Below, piece after piece: positions 22,301 through 32,585 of a DNA stretch of 64,000 nucleotides (within the stretch, counting starts at the first letter, position 1; each line of letters opens with the position of its first letter). The notes below the pieces were generated by a model. The model made no database searches, was not told the DNA's origin, and was given only the letters and a program-made list of their open reading frames with translations. The position numbers and the translations under genes are program-made. The stretch lies in the NCBI GenBank assembly GCA_023374025.1, contig SIJG01000161.1:110279-174278 (forward strand), in the 5' to 3' direction. Source of the DNA: Heterodera schachtii (Eukaryota; Nematoda; Chromadorea; Rhabditida; Heteroderidae).

Positions 22301-22866
22301 TATATTATCATTTTTATATTCTTGATTAAAAACACTATCTTAAATATAATTTTATTTAATCCTTTACCAAATGAATATAATTCATATAAATTTTTTTGGT
22401 AATTTGTCTTAAAATTCATATTATTTAAAATTGGTATGGAATAACTCCGCGAAATTGCTTTATATTCTTTTTATTATAATAATTTGCAAAATTTCAGGCG
22501 CTTTTAATAAAATTTTCCTATTAAATAATATTTTCCTTTTCATACGTTCTACTTTTAACGTTAAATATTCTTAATTATTATTATTTTTATAAATGGTGAC
22601 AAAATATACAATATGGATTTTATAGTAAATTAAAATCATTTCTTTGCTTATTATTACAATTAAATTTTATAAATTTTTGAATTTTTCATATATTTTTTAC
22701 TTTTCCAATGCTTATATAAAACTTAATTTATTTTCATTTTGGTTTTTTTAAATTTCACTTTCTTGCGACATTCAGGGTCGAGATATTTGAGAGTTTCGAG
22801 AATGTTTATCACAATTATAACTAAAAAATATAATTCCCTTCAATACATTAAGAAAATTAATTCAAT
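19351..22866. other. 3.5 kb AT-rich, mostly T-rich-strand DNA
   Basis: No supportable gene or RNA. The longest frames are hydrophobic low-complexity sequences. The only structure noted is the direct repeat at 20835 and 21047. The stretch ends at the assembly gap. Confidence 0.6.
20835..21083 (+). repeat. imperfect 37-bp direct repeat 212 bp apart
   Basis: TTAAGTAACGAGCATATCAT... at 20835-20871 recurs as TTAAGTAACGAGGATATCAT... at 21047-21083, with two visible mismatches over about 35 bases. It could flank a small insertion or mark an old tandem array. Confidence 0.65.
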
Positions 22867-23339
22867 NNNNNNNNNNNNNNNNNNNNNNNNNNNNNNNNNN
22901 NNNNNNNNNNNNNNNNNNNNNNNNNNNNNNNNNNNNNNNNNNNNNNNNNNNNNNNNNNNNNNNNNNNNNNNNNNNNNNNNNNNNNNNNNNNNNNNNNNNN
23001 NNNNNNNNNNNNNNNNNNNNNNNNNNNNNNNNNNNNNNNNNNNNNNNNNNNNNNNNNNNNNNNNNNNNNNNNNNNNNNNNNNNNNNNNNNNNNNNNNNNN
23101 NNNNNNNNNNNNNNNNNNNNNNNNNNNNNNNNNNNNNNNNNNNNNNNNNNNNNNNNNNNNNNNNNNNNNNNNNNNNNNNNNNNNNNNNNNNNNNNNNNNN
23201 NNNNNNNNNNNNNNNNNNNNNNNNNNNNNNNNNNNNNNNNNNNNNNNNNNNNNNNNNNNNNNNNNNNNNNNNNNNNNNNNNNNNNNNNNNNNNNNNNNNN
23301 NNNNNNNNNNNNNNNNNNNNNNNNNNNNNNNNNNNNNNN
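22867..23339. other. assembly gap (473 N)
   Basis: Unbroken N run. Frames reported across it are not real. The strand bias of the AT-rich DNA differs on its two sides, so the join deserves caution. Confidence 0.99.
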
Positions 23340-23424
23340 ACTTAAGCCATTTATTTGAATAAAATTGTTCAAAAGAAATTTTTGTTAAAAATTAATCAAC
23401 ACCTCCACGCAATTACTTAGTCAT

Positions 23425-23500
23425 TTTTAGGCAAAATCTTTTAACAAATTGCATAATAATTTTCAAATTTTTTCCCGGCGGCGCCTTTAGGCGAGCCTGG
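23425..23500 (-). repeat. GATA-hairpin module copy, degenerate
   Basis: Read on the minus strand, GGCGCCGCCGGGAAAAAATT is followed by AATTTGTTAAAAGATTTTGCC, the same order as the other copies of the module. The 5' arm and loop are altered (AAAG in place of GATAG). Confidence 0.6.
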
Positions 23501-25439
23501 ACCCCTTCACAAATGATTCCCAAAATGAACCCTAAAAATTCAAAAAATTAATTTTTACGTCACAAATTATAATTTAATTTCCTTTCGGCATTGCCAAACC
23601 AGGACAATCTTTTTAATTTTGTTTTAAAAAAGCTTCTAAAAGGGTGAGAACATTGAAAATTAATTAAAAAATTTTAAGAATTTTCGACCACAGTATCTAA
23701 TCTGCCATGTTTGCCCCTAATTTTGCTATTTTTCTCGCGGTTTCGGCCCATTTTTTCGCCTCAAAAAATCATGCAAAGATTTATTCAGATCATAAATTAC
23801 TCTTAACCAATTTTTAGATTGGATTTTTTAAATAAAAATTTTAAATTAAAAATTTTTTTTTGAAAATTACGGATTACGTATTACGCCAAAACAGAAAAGG
23901 TCATTTTGACAGTCAAATTTTCTGCAAAGATTTCTTATCAAAACGCATTTTGGTAAAATTATTTTTAAGAGTTCTTATTTATATTATGTATTTTCAATAT
24001 AAAAAGAAAAACCAAACTAATTTTAATGATTTTATTATTTTTTTGTTTTTTGATTTAAAATTTTCAATTTTAAATATTTTAAATAATTTAATAAATAATT
24101 ATTATTATGGCATTAAGAGTCATCTCAATTTACATCTAAAATGCACATGATTGAACCATCATTTTAGTTAATTTTTTGGTTTTTGCCATTTGAATTTATC
24201 CTTTGTTATTTTTTAAAAAGCAGTTGAAGCTTTTGTTGTTGGATTCCAATTTAACATTATTAAATTGTCTTGAAATCTTGTAATAAATTCACGGTTGCGA
24301 ATAATTTGTTTATTTCAATTGTTTGTCCTATAATTTAAAAATTTCATTTCTCCAGGGAAGGCGAACAAATCGATGGCCATTTTTTGTTAATCATCATTCT
24401 TTGGCTTTTAACTTTGAAAAATCAAATCAATAATTTAAAATGCATAAACTTTTTGAATTTAGGAATTTTCGAATGATTTTTTTAACAGATTTTTCGAATC
24501 AAAAATTTTATTATAATTTGTTTATTTCAAAATAAATGTTCGAGCAAATAAAAAAATCTTTGCTCGTTTGGGCGAAAAAAGATTAAAATATTCTTAAAAA
24601 TAAAACTTAAAATAATGCCTAATTTAGATACAATTTAAAAATTTTTATTTTCTTAATAATGGATAGAATTCATACTCAATTTGATTTTCTTTTAAAAAAT
24701 ACATACATTAAAATCACTAAACATCAATTTTTATTATTAATTTTATAGTTTATATTTAAAATATAATCATAACAATTACAACTTATTTGATTTTATTTCA
24801 AAAATTTTAAAACACTGTAAAAATATAAATCGTTTAAATAATAAATATTAAAAAATTTAAAACTAAAGCAAAAATTTAAAATAAAAATTAGCAATGCATG
24901 AAACGATGCATATATATTATATACTGTTGGATAATTAAAAATAAAAACGCTCGGAGCAAAATATATTTATTTATAAAAAATACCTATATAAGAAAAAATT
25001 ACCTTGGTATAAGTTTTGCTTTGGAAAAATTTATATGAAAATAAAAATAAAAATTTTATTTAAGAATTATAAATAAGACGTTAGAATTTTATTAATAAAA
25101 CCAAAATGATGTTTGAATAGTCTAAAGAAGAAAACAATGGCAAATACAATACGATTAATTATGCGCATATATAAAAGAGAATCTCGGTTTATAAAATTAA
25201 TGATTTGCGGGATTTTTGATCGCGAATTTAAGTATCTGAAGACAATTAATCAGATTTATTGTTAAATACTAAAAAATATTTTATATGCAAAATGACAAAT
25301 ATCAAGAAAAACAAACAATAAAATTGTTTTATTTTTTAAATTAAATTTGATAATAAAAAATCACTTTAAATAAATATGACCAAATGACGTTAAGCCGAAT
25401 TATTCAATTATAAATAATATACCTTTACAAAATTACTTA
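23501..25439. other. AT-rich DNA with one member of a dispersed repeat pair
   Basis: No gene. It contains the 24141-24440 repeat copy. From about 24480 to 25440 the plus strand is A-rich. A segment at 25128-25240 loosely resembles 40080-40160 (both pass from ACAATAC...GATTAATT to TTGCGGGATTTT). Confidence 0.5.
24141..24440 (+). repeat. dispersed repeat pair, copy 1
   Basis: About 300 bp, diverged but collinear with 31441-31825 in direct orientation. Landmarks are TTGAACCATCATTTTA near the start and CGAACAAATCGATGGCCATT near the end. No coding capacity was recognised. It may be part of an unidentified mobile element. Confidence 0.75.
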
Positions 25440-26060
25440 CCGTATTTGCTCTAATTATCCCCCATGGGGGATTATTTTTCAACCTCTTCAGAAAGGGGGG
25501 GATAATTAGAGATTGGGGGATAAATGGAGAAGGGGGGATTATTTTTCGACAGAATTATTTTGTGTAAAATTTTTGAAATTTTTTGACCATGTCGCCAAAA
25601 ATGCAATCGAGTCAAAGAAAAATCATTTTTTATTGCATTTTTTAAAAGAAATTCTGTTTTTTCTAGTTTTTTAACTATCTATAATTAGGGTTGTAAATTA
25701 TATGGATTAACATATTTTTTCTGCGCATATGCTATTAAGAAAGGGGTTTAAAATAGCATTTCTGCGTTAAAATTTTTCGATTTGGTGAAGGTTTTTAGTC
25801 CATATAAATCAGGGCTCGGATCGAAAATTTTTCAAAATAAGAACATCAAGGACAAAAATAAGATTTTAGGGTCAAAAATAAGGACATTTCGCAAAATTGC
25901 TTAAATCGCTTCAACTTTTGTATTTTTCACCTTCATGTGTCATATTTAACGATTTTGGGAAGTAAATTAGCAAATTTTATCTAAAGAATCAGATTTTTAA
26001 CAAATTTTTTGTGGCACATTTTTCTAATGAATTTTGGAGAACGGGGGAGGGGAGTGGGTC

Positions 26061-26085
26061 CAGCGGTGCCGATAGGCGCCGCTGG
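26061..26085 (+). repeat. GATA-hairpin module, copy in hAT (1)
   Basis: Stem CAGCGGTGCC / GGCGCCGCTG with loop GATA, followed by GAAAAATTTTT and GATTTGTTAACAGATTTTC. Relative to the commonest form, both partners of one stem pair are changed (A-T for G-C). Confidence 0.85.
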
Positions 26086-26235
26086 AAAAATTTTTAATTT
26101 CTTTCTGATTTGTTAACAGATTTTCATCAAAAATTGTCAATTTTTGCGATTTTGAGACAATTGGCAACCATTTTTACATTCAAAAAGCTTTTTTTTGCAA
26201 CATTTTTTTTAATTTTTGGGGTTGAACAGGGGCGT

Positions 26236-26261
26236 CCGGTGGCGCCGATAGGCGCCGCCGG
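26236..26261 (+). repeat. GATA-hairpin module, copy in hAT (2)
   Basis: Stem CCGGTGGCGCC / GGCGCCGCCGG, loop GATA, followed by the conserved A/T tail with ATTTGTTAATAGATTTT. One stem position is a G-T pair. Confidence 0.85.
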
Positions 26262-26370
26262 GAAAAATTTTGTAATTTTTAATGCCATTTGTTAATAGAT
26301 TTTGTCTAAAAATTGCCCCAATTTTGGTGATTTTTGAGCTAATTTTAAAGAAAATAAAGTATTTTAGCGT

Positions 26371-26396
26371 CCGGCGATGCCAATAGGCGCCGCCTG
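26371..26396 (+). repeat. GATA-hairpin module, copy in hAT (3)
   Basis: Stem CCGGCGATGCC / GGCGCCGCCTGG with loop AATA; a more decayed copy with a shorter tail. Confidence 0.75.
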
Positions 26397-27344
26397 GGAA
26401 AATTTTTAAAATTTATAGGTAAAATAAGAACATTTGTGCCATACATTTCTAAATTTATGAATATATTTAAGAAATAAGAACAAAATAAGAACAATAGCCT
26501 GAAATAAGGACAAATCTTACAAATAAGGACATTTTTATTTTGTAAGATTTGGACCCTCCAAATAAGGACAAATCTTATAAATAAGGACAGATCCGAGCCC
26601 TGATATAAATTCATATTTTGGGGGTTTTCGGGGATAAATCCATATTTGGCCATTTTTGAGCTTTTTAGTAAATATTTCTGGCTTTTTTAGTCCATATTTT
26701 TGTTCATATTTCGCGTTTTTTAGTCCATCAACCCTATCTATAATGCACAAAAAACACATTCTTTTTCAAAAAATTTTGTTTTAGCACCACTTTTCATCAC
26801 TAGGAATCACTATTTTGGGCTTGCCACTATAAAAAAACATTTTGGAAGTTGGCCATTAAAATAGTTCTTTTTTGCCACCTATTTTTCACTATTCCGACAT
26901 TTTTTTGAAAATTTTCTCAACAAAATGCAGGGTCCACCTCGTTTCGGCGCCAGCCCCAGTTTTTGGACTATAACTTTTTCTTTACAACCAAATCTAACAT
27001 TCTTGGTATCATTTTCTAAAATATTAGAAGGAAATGTAACCTCATTTGCAACAGCACCCAGTGAATAAAAAAAATTTTTGCTCAATTTTTGGCTGAAAAT
27101 TATGTCATTATGGACTTTTCGCCACTATCTTTGCCACTATTTTGGCATTTGTAGTACTTTTACTGTCGATTTTGTATGTTTTTTTTTTGAAAAATTGACG
27201 GCATATAAATTTCTAAAAATTCTATTTATCTCCCTGGGGGATAAATGGAGACTGGGGGATTATTTTTCAAACCGCTCCTAGACTGGGGGATAATTGGAGA
27301 TTGGGGGATTAATGGAGATTGGGGGATAATTAGAGCAAATACGG

Positions 27345-29216
27345 TATATGTAAAATAATTCTAATAGTTCAATTTAATAGTAGAATTTAATTAGGTTTAA
27401 AAATGTCGTTATTACGAATTTGCTAAACATAAGTTTAATGAAGTTAAAATTTTATAATTCTAAATTCAATTTTCCGAAATGCATTAAAACTTAAATTTTT
27501 AGAGTGATAAAACAAGAAAATAGGAACGATAAAAAGAGATTTAAAAAGGTTCTTAAATAATTAACAAATGAAAGATTGGCGCATTTAATGAAATTGAAAA
27601 ACAATTATAAAATACCATTATAATGAAATGTTAAAAAATGAACAAAAGCGAATTAATAATATTGATTTATTACAATAAAAAACCATGATACCACAAATTA
27701 TTAAACAATATTTTAAACATATTAAATAAGGTCAGAAAAAATTAAAAAATATTTAAAAAGTATAATTAAATAAAAAAAATATAAAAAATAATTATTACAT
27801 CTAAATTAGAATTGATTTAACTGAATGAGAATTATATATTTATAGTTTGTAAGCAAATATAAAACATAAAAGCATCATTTAAATAACTCAAATATAATAA
27901 AGTCTCGAGCTGAAAAAACTATAATTCTGATACTTTAACTTAAGATAATGTTATTAAAGTAAAACAGATTATACACCATAAATATTTTAAATTGAGTATT
28001 ACAATGCGTATTACAGGTACTAAATTTAGGCTTAATAACTTTTCAATATTAAGCCGCAAAAAGATACATTAAACTTATCGAAGAAAAATTTTATATCAAA
28101 ACAACAAAAACATTAGAAAGGTAATAATATTTAAAAATTTCAAATGACAATTATCCCAATTCTCACAAATTTAATGGCAAAACAATAAATTTTATTTTGC
28201 CGAATTTTAGAACCTTAACTCTTGCTCAACCTTCTTATTCATTAATAAGAGAGCGAAAAACAATACGCTTTCCTCCTGGAATGTGTACAAGAAAAATATT
28301 TATAAATTAAAATTAAATGGTCACTTTATTTAAAGATGAATTATTTTTTATCTTTATTTATTTTGCTAACAAAAATGACCATGCTATAAGCATGAGCCAT
28401 TATTAAGCGAAATGTTATATTAAAAAAGCTTTAAATATTTATAAATTAAAAAATAAAATATATTTATAAAAAAGTAAAGACCAGAAAAGTTTATTTTATA
28501 GATTTTCGAAAGAAAATAAAGAAAAAATGATATCAAAAGAAAAAGAAAAATAAAATTTTTTATAATTGACGTCATTTAATAATCTAGATGTATGTTAAAA
28601 TAAAAAAACACACAAAAGCTTTAAACTCAAACGAATGAACTATTTTATGAACTCACAAATATTAAATAAATTAATTTTTTGAATTAATTGGTAATCAATT
28701 CTTTAAAATTAATTTTAATAATAAATGTTAATTAGCCCAAAAAATAAAGAAACTTTGCTTTTGTCAATAATTGTCCGGAATGAATAATAACTTATATTCA
28801 ATTAAACTAAAAACACGAATCAATTAATTCCAACTTTAAAAATCATTACTTTTGTTTAATGTTTTCTGATATTTGTAATTCCTTTTTACCCACGTACAAT
28901 AATATAAGAGGGTCCGACAGGTAAAATGTCTTATTACTTATGGTTTCAGAAATTTCTAAATTATTTATTTATTGTTTTACTAGAATTGGAAATCGCAACT
29001 AATAAATGAATACAGTTTTTTTTTACAAAATTGACTTATAATATATATATAAAAATAAATGTATTTATAGTAAATAGCAACAAATTAAGAGCTTCCAAGT
29101 GGAAGAATAAATAAATATTTTAAATTAAAAAAATCAACAAAATAATTTATCCAAATAATTTTATATAAAAATTTTATTTTGAGAAAATAAACAAAGAAAC
29201 TATAATATTATAAATC
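27345..29216. other. AT-rich, A-rich-strand non-coding DNA
   Basis: No gene, RNA or repeat supported. It is dominated by A-rich low-complexity sequence. Confidence 0.65.
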
Positions 29217-29757
29217 AGGGCTCCCAAATGTCCTTATTTTGGCAAGTTCTCTTTATTTTGTCCTTATTCTTGGATTTGAAATAAAAATATAAAAACTGAA
29301 TGGTTTTTTGATCAAATTGTTTTTTTATTGAAGCGAATATTTGAATTAATTGGTTTTGTAAAAAATTACATTTCTTAAGTATAAAATTCCCAAAATTTCG
29401 ATGAAAAATTGTTAAAAAATGGTCAAAATTTCTATTTTTCCTCAGGTTGGCGCCTATCGGCACCGTCGAGCCCAAAAACTTTTGTTATTTCTTCATAAAT
29501 GGCTCAAATCTCAAAAAATTGGGTCTTTTTTAGGTGGAAATCAGCTAACAAATTTCATTGAAAATTTCAAAAATTTTCCCCACGGCACCTATCTGCACCG
29601 CTTGACACATCATGGTTGCCAATTTTTTTGGAAAAAGTGCACAGCAAAAACTTTTTTTTTCATTTTGAATAAACTTTTTCAAAATGCTGAACTTTGACAC
29701 GAATGTGATTTTTTGCAGGCCAAATGCTGATTTTGAAAATTGTTAGTTGACAGACCT
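29217..29757. mobile_element. degenerate hAT-like repeat with two inverted GATA-hairpin modules
   Basis: It begins CAGGGCTCCC and contains TGTCCTTATTTT repeats, the complement of the subterminal motif of the element at 25810, so it is probably a relative. The proposed right end (GACAGACCTTG at 29757) is only a weak inverted match, and no 8-bp duplication was found. Module copies on the minus strand lie at about 29446-29470 and 29578-29602. Confidence 0.45.
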
Positions 29758-29889
29758 TGATTTTTACGCTAATAAAATATTGTTTTAAGTCAATTTTTCA
29801 TGTTTTTATTGCGTTTCCTTCACGCTACTATTAGTTCTAGAACAAATATTATTTTTGGGTAGTTTTAGCATCATCTATCAATATTTTGA

Positions 29890-30020
29890 AAAATATATAC
29901 ACATAAAATCGTAAAATATTCATATAAAATATCTAAATATGCACATAAAAAGTGAAAAATATGCACATAAAATCGCGAAATATGCACAAAAAAGTGAAAA
30001 ATATGCACATAATTTTTCAA
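29890..30020 (+). repeat. tandem repeat, 21-22 bp unit
   Basis: About five units of the form ATATGCACATAAAATCGCGAA, alternating with a variant having AGTG in place of TCGCG. A single weaker copy is seen near 32085. Confidence 0.8.
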
Positions 30021-31139
30021 AATTCTTCAAATTTATTAAATTTTTGCTAAAATCTTAAAAATAGCTAAATATAGTATAAATAAGCATTTTAGAACCAATA
30101 ATACAAAATAAAATAAAATTTATTTATTTTGAAGAAAATTGAGTAAAAATGGAGAAATTTATATTTTCTGACTATTTTTGCCATAAATTACCAATTTTTG
30201 AAATCTTTTTCAGTCGTGAGATGCCAAAGGGCCGCTTTAATACAGGGGCCGAAATAGGGTATTTCTTAAAAATGCCAAATATGCATAGAGAACTTTTGGA
30301 TCTGTTTAAAAAAAAAATTGTAATCCATAGCCCGGAGGTAAAAATAAAAATTTCAGCTATTTACACTTTATCACGCATTAATTAGTTTAAAAATTTTCAA
30401 GCTTGTATTATTATATTTTTAAAGCAACTGATACAAATTCATGTAATTTGATACGAATAATTTATTATTTTGTATTCAAATATATTTTAATTTGAATTAT
30501 TAACTTTGTTCAATGAAATTATTGTTTCTTATATCATATTTATATTTGATTTATAATAAATTATTTGTTAAAATTTGTAATATTTCTGTATTTTGATTAA
30601 GAAAATTTTTGGCTGATGCCATTACTCTTTATTTTTTCCTATTTTGCTCATCATATTGTGCCGAATGTTAATCATTATCTTAAACTCCATTTAATACGTT
30701 ACCGATTTTCTTTTTTAATTTGCTTCTTTTTCATTGAATTTTCTTTAATTAATTCTTGACTTTGCCTTTATTTTAAAAATTTCTTTAATTTTTTTCCAAA
30801 AAAGCAATAAACTATTTCTATAAATAGAAAAAGCAAAAAATCTCTCTGAGTAAATTGTAGAGCTATTAAAACTCTATTGAATGGTGGTGTACTATAGGTT
30901 GGGAAAATGATTGAAAAAGTCAGCCAAAAAACGTGTGTTTGCTCCTTGATTCTAAAAAACCCCCAAAATTAGTTTTAGCGATTTGGTGCCATTTTTGGGG
31001 TTTTTCCAAAAAATTCCATTAAAAATTCAATGAAATCGGGAAAATATCCTTAATAAAACAATTTTTTAATGACTTTTTTTAAAATTTTTTATGCCTATTT
31101 TAGTGCCTTTTTTGATAGCTCTAGGCATAACTTTGGGGT

Positions 31140-31163
31140 CGGCGATGCCGATAGGCGCCGCCG
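31140..31163 (+). repeat. GATA-hairpin module, isolated copy
   Basis: CGGCGATGCC, loop GATA, GGCGCCGCCG. The usual A/T tail is absent; a GGCCCGATGGG stretch follows instead. Confidence 0.75.
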
Positions 31164-31440
31164 GAAGTTCGGCCCGATGGGTTGAGATAATATTTATATG
31201 AAATAAATATTTATTAAAATTCTTAAGTAAAAAAAATAAATATTTAATCTGTTGTTGCTGAAAGAACCTTGATAATTCATCTTATTTTAGGTATGCTTAT
31301 TACAATTATGAAAATATTATAACAATTTTAAATTGTTTTTGATTAGATATAAAAAACTTGAACAATAAGAATTGTGAAGCTTTTTTGCCAATTGTTGAAT
31401 TATGATTTAATACTCAAAGTTAGTCTCAGTTTTCATTCAC

Positions 31441-31825
31441 AGTACACTTGATTGAACCATCATTTTAACTTAATTTTTTGGTTTTAATTAAAAAATTAAT
31501 ATGAATTTTGGTATTTGCCATTTGAAGTTTTCTTTGTTGTTTAATGCAGTTGAGGCTTTGTTTTTTGCATTACAATTTAACATTATTAAATTATCTTTAT
31601 ATCTTACAATAAATTCACGTTAGTAAATAATTTTGTTTTTTTAATTATTTGTCCTATAATTTAAAAATTTCATTTCTCCTGGGAAAGCGAACAAATAGAT
31701 GGCCATTTTTTGTTAATTTACCTCCCCTCCCTTCCCCACCCGTTCATCTCCCAAATTGATTCCATTTTACACTTTTGATTCCATATTTGGCTTTTAAATA
31801 ATAAAAAATCAAATCCATAATTAAC
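31441..31825 (+). repeat. dispersed repeat pair, copy 2
   Basis: Collinear with 24141-24440 but carrying two insertions, one A/T-rich near 31490 and one C-rich near 31722-31790. The best conserved block is the last part before GATGGCCATTTTTTGTTAAT. Confidence 0.75.
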
Positions 31826-32324
31826 ATAACATTTTTAAATTTTGGAATTTTTCAATAATGTTATTACTTATTTTCTCCAAATTTATTCATAAAATTTTAA
31901 AATTACTATACCTGCAAATAATTCAATAAAAAATTGTTGACGAAAAGAAGACTTTGGAAAAAAAAATTAAAAAATTAAATCGTTTTAAAAATATGATTGA
32001 TATTAAAAATCTTAATATTTTTATTTAACAATAATACCAATAATTTAATAATTTCTTTAAAATTACAATTAAGCAAAAAGATAAAATCGCGAAATATGGC
32101 CAACATAAAATTGCAAAAATATAGAATAAATTTTCCAAATCGTTGGTATAATTTCTTAAAATTTCTTTAAATTCGCTCTTACATGGTAGGTAGATTGCCC
32201 CACCTTTGTATTATAAATTGTTTTAATTTTTGCTAAATAAAGCTTCTGGCTATGTGAGCCTCTCTGGCTTTAGTTGTTATGCCTTCAATTCATTTTTCTT
32301 CTTCGAAAGTTCAATTCTTCTCTC

Positions 32325-32585
32325 TTACGTTTCTCTCCTCTGTCTCTCCACCACCTCCCTCTCTCTCTCTCCTCTCTCTCTCTTCACCCCCTCCCTCTCT
32401 CTTTCTATCTCACTCACACACCCGCCCTCTCTCTCTCTCTCTCCACCCCTCTCTCTCTCTCCTTTCTGCCAAATTCTCTCTCACATTTCTCACCTCTCTC
32501 TCCTCTCTCTTTCTCTCTCTGTGTCTTTCTTTTCACTCATCAGTCTCATCTCTCTTTCCATCTCTCACAATTTCTCTTCTGCTGT
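32325..32585. repeat. second pyrimidine-rich (CT)n tract
   Basis: About 260 bp of CTCT/CCTC sequence like the tract at 2281 but shorter. The overlapping Ser/Leu frames in three phases are artefacts. Confidence 0.9.

Larger units (their letters stand above)
25810..26602. mobile_element. hAT-type MITE nested in the TA-flanked element
   Basis: Perfect 13-bp terminal inverted repeats CAGGGCTCGGATC, with a perfect 8-bp target duplication ATATAAAT at 25802-25809 and 26603-26610, the hAT superfamily signature. Subterminal copies of AATAAGGACA occur on both sides. The centre holds three copies of the GATA-hairpin module. There is no transposase. Confidence 0.92.
25440..27344. mobile_element. TA-flanked DNA transposon remnant (Tc1/mariner- or pogo-like MITE)
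   Basis: Terminal inverted repeats begin CCGTATTTGCTCTAATTATC and match for about 25 bp (25440-25464 against 27320-27344), flanked on both sides by TA (25438-25439 and 27345-27346), the target duplication of Tc1/mariner-type elements. Both ends carry tandem GGGGGATAATTAGAGATT-like subrepeats. No transposase frame is present, so it is non-autonomous. A separate hAT element sits inside it, so the original length was about 1.1 kb. Confidence 0.8.
30021..32324. other. AT-rich DNA with isolated repeat copies
   Basis: No gene is supported. A 78-codon plus frame at 30149-30385 has a protein-like middle (MPKGRFNTGAEIGYFLKMP) but no recognised family and AT-driven ends. Also here are a hairpin module at 31140 and the second copy of the dispersed repeat at 31441. 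Confidence 0.5.

Noticed and set aside
22739..23372. Frames spanning the N run
   Set aside because: Translation of unknown bases.
30149..30385. 78-codon ORF with a protein-like centre
   Set aside because: No family recognised, ends are AT-driven, and it lies between repeat copies; too weak to call.
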